From the NCBI GenBank assembly GCA_019114755.1, contig DXEW01000005.1, positions 1 through 64,000 of the forward strand: 64,000 nucleotides of DNA, in the 5' to 3' direction. The stretch comes from Candidatus Borkfalkia faecavium. GTDB lineage: Bacteria > Bacillota > Clostridia > Christensenellales > Borkfalkiaceae. Of this stretch, positions 32,779 to 40,965 are shown one piece after another (the first letter of the stretch is position 1; each line of letters starts with the position of its first letter). Made by a program: the position numbers and the translations under genes. Under the pieces are notes generated by a model, which ran no database searches, had not been told where the DNA came from, and worked only from the letters and a program-made list of their open reading frames with translations.

Positions 32779-32958
32779 ATGGATGTATCATATGAGTTTT
32801 TTATAATGTTTTGGGAGGAGTTATTGTATCTACATTATTTAGGAATGAGTGCTATATCATATCCAATAGTAAAGTTGGTATATCAGACGACATGGTATAT
32901 CGATGTCCCCTCATACGAACAGTCGCTATATAATTCGATCAATATAAAATTTGATTAG
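32779..32958 (+). CDS. 59-residue hypothetical protein
   Basis: Frame from ATG 32779 to TAG 32956-32958, starting MDVSYEFFIMFWEELLYLHY and ending IKFD. It is rich in aromatic residues and uses AT-rich codons unlike the neighbours. No good ribosome site precedes 32779; GGGAGGAG at about 32812 lies inside the frame, three bases before an in-frame TTG. Expression is plausible because of the promoter at 32712, but the product is unrecognised. Confidence 0.4.
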   Translation: MDVSYEFFIMFWEELLYLHYLGMSAISYPIVKLVYQTTWYIDVPSYEQSLYNSINIKFD

Positions 32959-32966
32959 GGTGTTAT

Positions 32967-33425
32967 ATGAAGGGAAAATATCTCGTAGAGCTATGTGTTG
33001 CAATCATCATAGCGCTGTTGCAGATCGCGCTGTTTATCTACGGGCAGGTGGCGTATTCGTCGGCTTTGGCGGCGGGGGTGCAGTTCGATGCAAATAAATG
33101 GCTGACATTGGTATTTATGGCGTTTTCGTCTGTCTGGCTGCTGTTCATCTCTCTGCTGCTCGTTTTGAATGCGCCGCAGAGAAAAAACGGCGGCGAACGG
33201 GCGCGGTATATAGCCGCCTGTATAGCAGCTGCCTTGATCTTGGCGGCAGAAACGGCGGCTATCATCTTCGGTTTGACCCATTATGTGTGTACGGCGCAGC
33301 CTGTCACGATGGACCCCGAACAGTGGTTCATTTCGATGTTTTCCACCTTTGCCTGTATTTGGGGACTGTATATCGCCTTACTTCTCATTTCGAGAGGGGC
33401 TCAAAACAAACAAGACAGCCATTGA
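32967..33425 (+). CDS. four-helix membrane protein with internal duplication
   Basis: 152 residues, four predicted membrane helices. The two halves resemble each other: helix, loop ending in a Q-F-D-A-N-K-W or D-P-E-Q-W element, then a helix with a W-L/G-L core (about residues 8-62 and 80-140). It starts eight bases after the 59-residue frame. Composition is back to GC-rich. Family not recognised. Confidence 0.65.
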   Translation: MKGKYLVELCVAIIIALLQIALFIYGQVAYSSALAAGVQFDANKWLTLVFMAFSSVWLLFISLLLVLNAPQRKNGGERARYIAACIAAALILAAETAAIIFGLTHYVCTAQPVTMDPEQWFISMFSTFACIWGLYIALLLISRGAQNKQDSH

Positions 33426-33430
33426 CGGCA

Positions 33431-33460
33431 AAACAGCAGAGCTTTCGGCTCTGCTGTTTG
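33431..33460. terminator. bidirectional terminator
   Basis: AAACAGCAGAGC (33431-33442), five-base loop, GCTCTGCTGTTT (33448-33459). It separates the four-helix protein from convergent mgtE. Confidence 0.75.
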
Positions 33461-33477
33461 TGTGTATAGTATGTTTT

Positions 33478-35175
33478 TTAAGCCATGATGTGGAACAGCC
33501 CCAGCGAAACGGCGCAGAACAGGAGCAGCGACAAGACGTCCGTGATGGTGGTGATAAAGGGATTGGCGAACACGGCGGGGTCGATATGGATGGTCTTGGC
33601 AAAGATGGGCACGCAGCAGCCGACGATCTTGGCGACGATGACTGCCAAAGCGATGGCCACGGAGACGGCCGCAGAGTAGTACAGCGTGTAGTCAAACCCG
33701 AAGATCAGCCTGTCGATCAGCTGGAGCTTGGCGAAGCAGGCGACGCCGACGGTGGCGGCGATGAGCACGGAGACGCGCAGTTCCTTCCAGATGACCTGTA
33801 CTATGTCGCGCGGGCGTATCTCGTCCAGCGCCATGCCGCGGATGACGGTGACGGAGGCCTGGCTGCCGGCGTTGCCGCCCGTGCCCATGATCATCGGCAC
33901 GCAGGCGACCAGCACCGTGGGGAGCATGTCTTCGTAGGTGTTGAGGATGAGCCCCGTAAAGGTGGCGCCGACCATGAGGATGAGCAGCCAGGGGATGCGG
34001 TTGAGGTAAATTTTCAGGGCGCTCGTCTCTAAATACGGCTTGTCGGACGGGGTGACCGAGTTGATGAAGGAGATATCTTCCGTCGCCTCTTCGGTGATGA
34101 CGTCTAAGGCGTCGTCGACGGTGACGATACCGACCAACCTGTTTTCCTGGTCGACTACGGGCACGGACAAGAGGTCGTATTTGGAGAGGAGGTTTGCCAC
34201 CTCTTCTTTGTCTTGCAGGGTATTGACGAAGATCATGTTCTTTTCCATAAAGTTCACGATCTTTTCGTCGTAATCGTGCAGCAGCAGGTCTTTGACGGTG
34301 ACGATGCCGAGTAGCCGCTTGTGCGCGTTGGTCACATAGCAGGTGTAGATGGTCTCCTTGTCGATGGCCTCTTTGCGGATCTTTTCAAAGCTCTGGCGCA
34401 CGGTCATGTCTTCATGCAGAGAGATGCACTCCGTGGTCATCAGACTGCCGGCGCTGTCTTTGGGGTATTTCAAGATCTCGTTGATCTCTTTGCGGGTCTC
34501 GCTGTCCGCCTGCAGCAGGATGCGCTTGACGACGTTTGCCGGCATCTCTTCGATGAGGTCTACCGTATCGTCGACGAACAGCTCGTCCAGCATCAGCTTG
34601 AGTTCTTTATCGGAAAAGGAAGAGATCAGAAGCTCCTGCTGGGTGCTGCCCATCTCCACGAACGTCTCCGCCGCCAGTTCTTTGGGGAGAAGGCGGAAGA
34701 CGATGGGAACGTCTTTGTCGTCCAGTTCCGAAAAGATCTCCGCAAGGTCGGCAGGCTCCAGTTCGGCGAGCAGGGGCTTGAGCTGCGAAAATTTCTTCTC
34801 TTCGAGATAATCGACGATCTCGACGATCTTGTCGTTTCGGTTTTCTGGCGTCGCCTTTAAGAGGACTTCGTGCACGACGTCTGTCGGCATGCTGTCTAAA
34901 AGCTCTTCTACGTCGTCGTCGATGATCTCGTCGGTGACCGACTGCAGCTTGACGTCGCTGAAATCTTTGAGCACGCGCTTCTGCGTGTCGCGGTTCAAAA
35001 GCACGAACACGTCGGCGGCGACGTCGTTGTCGAGGCAGCCGAACAGCTTTGTCAGGCGGTCTACGTCGATCGAGTTGAGTATATCCGCAAGCTCTTGCAG
35101 CTCGACGCTGTCCAGCAGCGAGCGTAAGTCTTCGAGGCGGTCTTCGTCTAACAGCTGAATGATCTTCTCTTTCAC
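33478..35175 (-). CDS. mgtE: magnesium transporter MgtE
   Basis: 565 residues from GTG 35175, chosen because AGGAGG lies eight bases upstream; the longer frame to 35292 lacks a ribosome site. An N-terminal helical domain, two CBS domains (SAGSLMTTECISL and the IVNFMEKNMIFV region) that sense cytosolic Mg, and five membrane helices with the family segment MGTGGNAGSQA. Imports Mg2+. Own promoter at 35264-35292; no M-box is visible in the short leader. Confidence 0.93.
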   Translation of the reverse strand: MKEKIIQLLDEDRLEDLRSLLDSVELQELADILNSIDVDRLTKLFGCLDNDVAADVFVLLNRDTQKRVLKDFSDVKLQSVTDEIIDDDVEELLDSMPTDVVHEVLLKATPENRNDKIVEIVDYLEEKKFSQLKPLLAELEPADLAEIFSELDDKDVPIVFRLLPKELAAETFVEMGSTQQELLISSFSDKELKLMLDELFVDDTVDLIEEMPANVVKRILLQADSETRKEINEILKYPKDSAGSLMTTECISLHEDMTVRQSFEKIRKEAIDKETIYTCYVTNAHKRLLGIVTVKDLLLHDYDEKIVNFMEKNMIFVNTLQDKEEVANLLSKYDLLSVPVVDQENRLVGIVTVDDALDVITEEATEDISFINSVTPSDKPYLETSALKIYLNRIPWLLILMVGATFTGLILNTYEDMLPTVLVACVPMIMGTGGNAGSQASVTVIRGMALDEIRPRDIVQVIWKELRVSVLIAATVGVACFAKLQLIDRLIFGFDYTLYYSAAVSVAIALAVIVAKIVGCCVPIFAKTIHIDPAVFANPFITTITDVLSLLLFCAVSLGLFHIMA

Positions 35176-35263
35176 GGGCAGTACCTCCTGTGCGTATGGT
35201 TTGGGCAAAGCGCTCCGCGCTTCCGAACGGTTCAGAGGATCGGAGCGGCTTTCACCACAAACA

Positions 35264-35292
35264 AGTATAATTTTTTTTGCCGCCTTTGTCAA
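35264..35292 (-). promoter_or_regulatory. promoter of mgtE
   Basis: Reading leftwards TTGACA (35292-35287), 17-base spacer, TATACT (35269-35264). Confidence 0.8.
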
Positions 35293-35351
35293 GCAATGCG
35301 GGTAAAAACGTCCGGGGAGAATTCTTGCGCCGCGCGCCTGCCCTTATTCGG

Positions 35352-35380
35352 TTGAAAGCGCCGCCGATTTGTGCTATAAT
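35352..35380 (+). promoter_or_regulatory. promoter of the aminotransferase gene
   Basis: TTGAAA at 35352-35357, 17-base spacer, TATAAT at 35375-35380. Confidence 0.75.
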
Positions 35381-35408
35381 AAAAAGAAAAAACAAGGAAG
35401 CTACGTTT

Positions 35409-36593
35409 ATGAATCAGAGAATGTATGCCCTCGGCAGCCGCCGTTCCGTCATCCGCGAGATCTTTGAATTCGGCAAACAGCGCGCGCAGGAAGTGGGCAA
35501 GGAAAACGTATTCGATTTCAGCTTGGGCAACCCCAGCGTCAACCCGCCCTGCATCGTCGCGGATACGCTGGCGGAACTGGTGCGCGAAGAGGATCAGACG
35601 GCGCTGCACGGCTATACCTCGGCGCAGGGCGACCTGTCCGTCCGCAGGGCGATCGCAGACTATATCCGCACGGCGCACGGCGCCGAGGCGGACCCCGACT
35701 TTATCTATATGACCTGCGGGGCGGCGGCGTCGCTGACCATCACTCTCTCCGCCCTGTGCAACGAAGGGGACGAAGTCATCACCTTCGCCCCGTATTTTAC
35801 CGAATATAAAGTGTTTACCGAAACGGCGGGGGCATCCCTCGTCGCCCTCGACTCCGACCCCGATACCTTCCAGATCGATTTTGATCTGTTGGAAAAGGCG
35901 GTCTGTGAAAAGACGGCGGCGGTGCTGGTCAATTCGCCCAATAACCCCAGCGGCGTCGTCTACGGCGAAGAGACGGTCAAACGCCTGGCAAAACTGCTGG
36001 AAGAAAAGTCTGTACAGTTCGGCAAGACCATCTACCTCATCACCGACGAGCCGTACCGCGAACTGGTGTACGGCGGCGTCAAAGTGCCGTACCTCACCAA
36101 CTATTATCCGCACACGATCGTCTGCTATTCCTATTCCAAGTCTCTCTCTCTCCCCGGCGAGCGCATCGGCTATATCTTCGTCAACCCTGCGGCGAAAGAC
36201 GCCAAGTCGCTGTATCTCGCCGTCTGCGGCGCGGGCAGGGCGCTCGGCTATGTATGCGCGCCCTCGCTGTTCCAAAAGCTGATCGCCCGCTGCCAGGGCG
36301 TCACCTCCGACGTGTCCGTCTACGAACGTAACCGCGATACGCTGGCGGGCGCGCTGCGCGGGTATGGGTTCCGCTGCGTGCAGCCGGACGGCGCCTTCTA
36401 TCTCTTCGTCAAATCGCCCGAGCCGGACGCCTACGCCTTCTGCGAGCGGGCGAAGAAGTACAACTTGCTGCTCGTCCCCGGCGACGATTTCGGCTGCAAG
36501 GGATATGTGCGCATTGCCTACTGCGTCTCGCACGAGATGATCGAGCGCTCGCTGCCCGCCTTTGAAAAATTGGCGAAAGAATATTCCCTCTGA
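35409..36593 (+). CDS. class I/II PLP-dependent aminotransferase
   Basis: 394 residues, fold type I. The PLP-binding set is visible: NSPNNPSG (about residues 177-184), ITDEPYRE with the pyridine-contacting Asp, and SYSKSLSLPGERIGY with the Schiff-base Lys. Sequence style fits the aspartate/aromatic aminotransferase group but the amino acid used cannot be decided. A phosphatase gene follows nine bases later. Confidence 0.88.
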   Translation: MNQRMYALGSRRSVIREIFEFGKQRAQEVGKENVFDFSLGNPSVNPPCIVADTLAELVREEDQTALHGYTSAQGDLSVRRAIADYIRTAHGAEADPDFIYMTCGAAASLTITLSALCNEGDEVITFAPYFTEYKVFTETAGASLVALDSDPDTFQIDFDLLEKAVCEKTAAVLVNSPNNPSGVVYGEETVKRLAKLLEEKSVQFGKTIYLITDEPYRELVYGGVKVPYLTNYYPHTIVCYSYSKSLSLPGERIGYIFVNPAAKDAKSLYLAVCGAGRALGYVCAPSLFQKLIARCQGVTSDVSVYERNRDTLAGALRGYGFRCVQPDGAFYLFVKSPEPDAYAFCERAKKYNLLLVPGDDFGCKGYVRIAYCVSHEMIERSLPAFEKLAKEYSL

Positions 36594-36602
36594 GGCATCT
36601 GT

Positions 36603-37328
36603 ATGCGCCTTTTGTTTATCCGCCACGGCGATCCCGACTACGAGCACGACTCTCTCACCCCCAAGGGGAAGAGGGAAGCGGAACTGCTCGCCGATAAGAT
36701 GGAAGGGGAACAGCTCACGCACATCTATATCTCCCCCCTCGGCAGGGCGCAGCGCACCGCCGCGGCGACGCTCAAACGCCTCCGCCGCGAGGGGACCACG
36801 CTCGATTGGCTGCGCGAATTTACCTATCCCATCCGCCTGCCGGATACGGGCGAAGAGCACCTCATCTGGGATTTCATGCCCGCGTTCATGCGCAGCTACC
36901 CGCAGCTGTATTCCGCCGAAGGCTGGCAGGCGCCGGAATTTATCCGAAACAGCGGCGTGCCGCGCGCCTATGCCGCCGCCTGCGCGGGGCTGGACTCCCT
37001 GCTTGCCGAACACGGCTATGTGCGGGAGGGGAATTGTTACCGCGCCGAGCGTCCGAACCGCGATACGCTCGCCTTCTTCTGCCATTTCGGCGCAACGGGA
37101 ATCTTGCTCTCGCACCTTTTCAACATGTCGCCGGTGGCGCTCCTGCAGCACTATGCCGCCGCGCCCACGTCGGTGACGACGGTATATACCGAAGAGCGGG
37201 AAGAGGGCATCGCTTCCTTCCGCTGCGCGTCCTACGGCGATATTTCGCACCTGTACGCCGCGCACGAGCCGCCTTCCTTTTCCGCCCGCTTTTGCGAGAC
37301 GTTTGCAAACCAAGACGAAAGGCATTAA
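36603..37328 (+). CDS. histidine phosphatase family protein
   Basis: 241 residues opening LLFIRHGDPDY, the catalytic RHG motif, with LSP-like IYISPLGRAQRTA after it and CHFGATGILL carrying the second His. Family members are phosphoglycerate mutases or phosphatases; length and divergence point to a phosphatase of unknown substrate. Nine bases after the aminotransferase gene, likely same transcript. Confidence 0.85.
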   Translation: MRLLFIRHGDPDYEHDSLTPKGKREAELLADKMEGEQLTHIYISPLGRAQRTAAATLKRLRREGTTLDWLREFTYPIRLPDTGEEHLIWDFMPAFMRSYPQLYSAEGWQAPEFIRNSGVPRAYAAACAGLDSLLAEHGYVREGNCYRAERPNRDTLAFFCHFGATGILLSHLFNMSPVALLQHYAAAPTSVTTVYTEEREEGIASFRCASYGDISHLYAAHEPPSFSARFCETFANQDERH

Positions 37329-37437
37329 AAACATTGCGCGGCGCCCAGTTCGGGCGCCGCATTCGTTTATATAATAGGCTAGGAAATGTTTTTCGGGAAA
37401 AAGAAAAAACACGGAAGATATTCCGTGCCTTTCAAAA

Positions 37438-37512
37438 TGGTAGCCCCATGGGGAATCGAACCCCAGTTTTCGCCGTGAGAGGGCGACGTCTTAACCGCTT
37501 GACCATGAGGCC
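37438..37512 (-). tRNA. tRNA-Glu (CTC)
   Basis: 75 bases with encoded CCA. Acceptor GGCCTCA pairs with TGGGGCT including one wobble; anticodon loop CTCTCAC gives CTC; TTCGATT in the T loop. Confidence 0.93.
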
Positions 37513-37597
37513 ATAACCAAAATTGCTAAATTATTATAGCATATAAAAAACGATTTGGCAAGCCGATGACGGCTGTTTTTTGCAATTTTTTTAATAA

Positions 37598-37800
37598 AAA
37601 AAGATCCGCCTGTGCCGCAGAACGAAAAAGTGTTAACCCGCTTCTCGCAGGTGGGTGCGCCGCTATGCCGCATCAGACTTTCCGTTCATAAACAGACCTT
37701 GCCTATCGGCACAGACCATTTACACGGGCGCTCCCGTATTTACAATGTGGATTAAGATAATTCGAACTCCGAACACCGCAGATCGTTTATTCAGTTTTCA
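37598..37800 (-). ncRNA. ssrS: 6S RNA (ssrS)
   Basis: Leftward RNA of about 185-200 bases. Its ends pair: GATCTGC near 37784 with GCGGATC near 37603, followed by T7 as terminator. The 3' half holds CACCCACCTGC then AGCGGGTT, the conserved 6S hairpin, and CTGCGGCAC; a large central bubble is expected between. 6S RNA mimics an open promoter and binds sigma-A RNA polymerase. Preceded by a near-consensus promoter at 37856-37884. Exact mature ends uncertain. Confidence 0.72.
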
Positions 37801-37850
37801 AGGCGGGAAAGGCGCTGCCTTTTATGCGGCCGCCTTCCCGTCAGCTTCTA
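37800..37850 (-). other. 5' leader hairpin between the promoter and 6S RNA
   Basis: In the leftward transcript CGGGAAGGCG pairs with CGCCTTTCCCG (one bulged T) at about 37840-37802. No T tract follows in that direction. It could be trimmed off during 6S maturation. Confidence 0.5.
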
Positions 37851-37855
37851 TCTTT

Positions 37856-37884
37856 ATTATACTCGCATTGCTCGCGTTTATCAA
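37856..37884 (-). promoter_or_regulatory. promoter of the 6S RNA
   Basis: Reading leftwards TTGATA (37884-37879), 17-base spacer, TATAAT (37861-37856). Confidence 0.8.
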
Positions 37885-37928
37885 GCATATCGGGCATATT
37901 TTTCGATAGTAAATTTTACAAAATGTGC

Positions 37929-38792
37929 TCAGTTTTGCTTGACAGCCGAGTCCAAAGCTTTCAGATAGGGGAGCATCTGGCTTTCCGAATTCAGCCCGAA
38001 GCGGGGCTGCGTCTTGTCGATGGCCGTCTGGCGGATGGAATTTTTAGTAAATTCTGCGGCGATGCGCACGGCGGAGTGCATCTGCAGTCCGCGCGCGAGG
38101 CAGCCGACCAGCGCGCTCGCGTACACGTCGCCCGCGCCGTGGAACGCTCCTTCGATCTTTTCCGTGGTGCAGCGGCGGAAGCTCCCGTCGCTGTCGGTGT
38201 AAAACACGGTGCTGACGCGCTCCGTTTTGCCGTCGGCGCCCGCGGCCGTCTCGTCGCAGCCGGTGATGGAGGGGCGGGGGCAGAGCTTTGTCAGCTTTTG
38301 CAGGATGGCCTCGTAGTCGCCCTCGCGAACAGTCGCATAGTCGGTATCCGTCAGGCAGCACGCCTCCGTCAGGTTGGGTACGATGATGTCGGCGATGCGG
38401 CACAGGCCCTTCATCGCCTCCACGAATTTGCCGTCGAAGTGCGCATACAGCTTGCCGTTGTCGCCCATCACGGGGTCGACGATCATCAGCCCGCCCTCGC
38501 GCAGGAGCGCTTCTTTGGCGGATTTGACCATCTCGATCTGGTCGATGCTGCCGAGGTAGCCGCTGATGATGATGTCGTATTGCAGCCCCAGCGTCTTCCA
38601 GTGGGCGATGATGGCGGGGATGTCGCTGCTGAGGTCGCGGAAGGTATAGCCTTCAAAGCCGCCCGTATGGGTGGAGAGGATGGCTGTGGGCAAGATGTCA
38701 CAGGTCACGCCCGAGGCGGAGATGATGGGAAGCGCGACGGTCAAAGAGCACTTGCCGACGCAGGAAATATCGTTGATGGCGAGAACGCGCAT
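37929..38792 (-). CDS. pdxY: pyridoxal/pyridoxamine kinase
   Basis: 287 residues of the ribokinase superfamily. Opens VLAINDISCVGKCSLTVALP, with TGGFEGYTFRDL, VDPVMGDNGKLY and the catalytic GAFHGAGDVYASAL near residues 220-233. This is the PdxY/PdxK pattern; it makes PLP or PMP from the salvaged vitamers. ATG 38792 follows GGAGG. Confidence 0.88.
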   Translation of the reverse strand: MRVLAINDISCVGKCSLTVALPIISASGVTCDILPTAILSTHTGGFEGYTFRDLSSDIPAIIAHWKTLGLQYDIIISGYLGSIDQIEMVKSAKEALLREGGLMIVDPVMGDNGKLYAHFDGKFVEAMKGLCRIADIIVPNLTEACCLTDTDYATVREGDYEAILQKLTKLCPRPSITGCDETAAGADGKTERVSTVFYTDSDGSFRRCTTEKIEGAFHGAGDVYASALVGCLARGLQMHSAVRIAAEFTKNSIRQTAIDKTQPRFGLNSESQMLPYLKALDSAVKQN

Positions 38793-38870
38793 AGAAGCCT
38801 CCGTTTTGGAAATATTCTACGATTATACCGCCGCGGCGATAAAAAGTCAAGCATTTCCTCGGAAGGCGAT

Positions 38871-38910
38871 GGGCGCAATCTTGACAGTGCGCCCGCGTTT
38901 ATGGTAAAAT
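38871..38910 (+). promoter_or_regulatory. promoter with the -35 inside an inverted repeat
   Basis: TTGACA at 38881-38886, 18-base spacer, TAAAAT at 38905-38910. GGGCGCA (38871-38877) and TGCGCCC (38888-38894) flank the -35, giving seven-base arms and a 10-base loop. No upstream plus-strand gene needs a terminator here, so an operator is likelier. Confidence 0.65.
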
Positions 38911-38937
38911 TTTAGTAGGACTTTCGGAGGGGAAGCG

Positions 38938-40137
38938 ATGACCATCCATCACGACAAACTCGCCTACGGAAAGCTCGCCTCGCTGGAAGAGGAGTATTCG
39001 AGAAGCCGCCTGGCGGAGCTGACGGACGCCTGCGGCGGGGCGTGGCCGGACTATGAAAACTGCATCGCAGGGCTGGGCTGTTCGCTGCTGCGCTTTTTCG
39101 GCGCAGAGCTGCCCGCGGGCGGAAAGACGCTGCCCTTGGCGGACGGTATTTTGGAAGGGGAAGGGCGCAGCGCCGTGCTGCTCTTATTGGACGGCATGGG
39201 GATGAACGTGATGCGCGCCCACCTTGCGGAGGGCGGCTTCTTCCGTTCGTCGCTTGCGGGGGAGTATTCCTCCGTGTTCCCGCCCACGACGGTAGCGGCG
39301 ACGACATCGCTTTTGAGCGGCCTGACGCCCAACGCGCACGCGCGGCTTGGCTGGACGGGGTACTTTCCTTCCCTCGATCAAAATATCGAGATCTTTTCGG
39401 GCAAAATTGCGGACGGCGGAGAGGGGCCGGGGTACAACGCCGCCGACAGGTTTTTGCCCTATGTCTCCATCTTGGAGCGGATGCGGGCGGCGGGGGTGCG
39501 CACACACTGCGTCTCTCCCTATTTGCCGCCGTATCCGCAGACTTTTGCCGACCTGTGCGATGCCGTGCGCGGCATGGTCCGCGGCGAAGGGGGCAAATGC
39601 TTCGTGTACGCCTATTGGCCGCAGCCGGACGGCGTCATGCACACCTATGGCACCTATTCGGAAGAGGCGGCGGCAGCCCTGCGGGAGATCGAGCGCGAAG
39701 CGGAAAAGCTGTGCGGCGATCTGCAAGACGCGCTCGTTTTGGCGACGGCGGATCACGGCATGATCGACGCGGAAGAGCGCCTCTGCATCGCCGACTATGC
39801 CGATATCGTGCGCCTGCTGCGGCGCATGCCCTCCGTCGAGCCGCGGGCGCTGAATTTGTTCGCCCAAGAGGGCGCAGCCCAAGAGCTGCGCGCCGCCTTT
39901 GCCGGGCATTTTCCCGATTTCACCCTCTATTCTAAAGAGGAATTATTGCAAAGCGGCTTGCTCGGGGATATGCGCGATCACCCGCTCCTCGGCGAGGTGT
40001 TGGGAGACCTGTTCGCCGTGGCGGCGGGCGAGCGCGCTCTCTTCAACACGCGCGAAAGCGCGCAGAAATTTGTCGGCGTGCATGCGGGCCTGACGGAAGA
40101 AGAGCTGCGCATCCCGCTGCTGCGCCTGCGGGGATGA
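38938..40137 (+). CDS. alkaline phosphatase superfamily phosphodiesterase
   Basis: 399 residues. The metal-binding set of the nucleotide pyrophosphatase/phosphodiesterase group is visible: LLLDGMG, TTVAATTSLLSG with the nucleophile Thr, YWPQPDGVMHTYG, TADHGMID and VHAGLTEEE. No signal peptide, so probably cytoplasmic. Substrate unknown. Head of a run with the SDR gene (3-base gap). Confidence 0.85.
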   Translation: MTIHHDKLAYGKLASLEEEYSRSRLAELTDACGGAWPDYENCIAGLGCSLLRFFGAELPAGGKTLPLADGILEGEGRSAVLLLLDGMGMNVMRAHLAEGGFFRSSLAGEYSSVFPPTTVAATTSLLSGLTPNAHARLGWTGYFPSLDQNIEIFSGKIADGGEGPGYNAADRFLPYVSILERMRAAGVRTHCVSPYLPPYPQTFADLCDAVRGMVRGEGGKCFVYAYWPQPDGVMHTYGTYSEEAAAALREIEREAEKLCGDLQDALVLATADHGMIDAEERLCIADYADIVRLLRRMPSVEPRALNLFAQEGAAQELRAAFAGHFPDFTLYSKEELLQSGLLGDMRDHPLLGEVLGDLFAVAAGERALFNTRESAQKFVGVHAGLTEEELRIPLLRLRG

Positions 40138-40140
40138 GAT

Positions 40141-40947
40141 ATGGAAATGAATGCATCCAAACGATATACGCTGATCAGCGGGGCGACGGGCGGCATCGGC
40201 AGCGCGTTTGCGGCGGCCTGCGCGGCGCGCGGCGAAAACTTGCTGCTGACGGCGCGCAGTCAAGAGCGCCTTTCGGCGCTGCGGCAAAAACTTCTGGCAA
40301 TGTATCCGTCGGTGTGCGTCGAGATCTGCGCCTGCGACCTTGCGGACGAAAGTTCGCGCGCGGCGCTGTTCGCGTTTGCGAGGGGAAAGGGGATGCGCTT
40401 TTCCCGCCTCTGCAATGTGGCGGGGGTGGATATCCAGAAGGCGTTTGAAAAATTCACGCAGGAAAAGATCGCCCTGCAATGCCGCGTCAATTTGGAAGCG
40501 GCGGTATCGCTGACGCATTTTGTGCTCGGCAATTGGGCGGAGCGGCTGGAGATCGTCACCATCGGCAGCATCTCCGCCGTCTATCCCATGCCCTACTTTG
40601 CCCTGTACAGCGCCACAAAGAAGGCGGAGGAGAGCTTCTTTTCGGCGCTGCGGGTGGAGATGCGCGGCAAGGGGGTGCGCGTCACCGTCGTCGAGCCTGG
40701 CGGCGTCTATACGCGGCCGGATATCTGTAAAGACATCGAAGGCCAGGGCCTGTGGGGCAGGCTCTCCGCCAAACAGCCCGCCTATATCGCCGAAAAGAGC
40801 CTTGCCGCCGTGCATAAGAACAAGCGCGTATACAGGCCGGGGTTCTGGAATAAATGCGTCGCCGTCGTCCCGCGTATCCTGCCCCTGTCCTGGCGCATGC
40901 GCTTCATCGCGCGGCGGTGGAGCCGGCAGGAAAAGGACGCTTTTTGA
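40141..40947 (+). CDS. short-chain dehydrogenase/reductase
   Basis: 268 residues. Rossmann motif SGATGGIGSAF near the N-terminus, NVAG core and the catalytic YSATKK (about residues 157-162). The C-terminus is basic and hydrophobic, as in the DltE/YqjQ-like group acting on lipids or ketones. Start could be 40141 or 40147. Three bases after the phosphodiesterase and 18 before glpK. Confidence 0.85.
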   Translation: MEMNASKRYTLISGATGGIGSAFAAACAARGENLLLTARSQERLSALRQKLLAMYPSVCVEICACDLADESSRAALFAFARGKGMRFSRLCNVAGVDIQKAFEKFTQEKIALQCRVNLEAAVSLTHFVLGNWAERLEIVTIGSISAVYPMPYFALYSATKKAEESFFSALRVEMRGKGVRVTVVEPGGVYTRPDICKDIEGQGLWGRLSAKQPAYIAEKSLAAVHKNKRVYRPGFWNKCVAVVPRILPLSWRMRFIARRWSRQEKDAF

Positions 40948-40965
40948 CCGATCCGGAGGAGGAAG

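Larger units (their letters stand above)
32665..32966. other. AT-rich island after the tRNA-Leu repeats
   Basis: About 300 bases whose composition is strongly AT-rich compared with the GC-rich surroundings. It holds a perfect promoter and a 59-codon frame. Position next to a tRNA with repeated 3' ends suggests the remnant of an integrated element. Confidence 0.6.

Noticed and set aside
33795..33815. GTACTATGTC inside mgtE
   Set aside because: Only ten bases match the dispersed repeat and the residues are conserved in MgtE.
35176..35263. Possible M-box magnesium riboswitch for mgtE
   Set aside because: The leader is under 100 bases and shows none of the conserved M-box segments.
35289..37412. 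707-codon minus-strand open frame
   Set aside because: It lies opposite the aminotransferase and phosphatase genes, has no ribosome site and its translation is low in recognisable motifs; GC-rich coding DNA keeps the opposite frame open.
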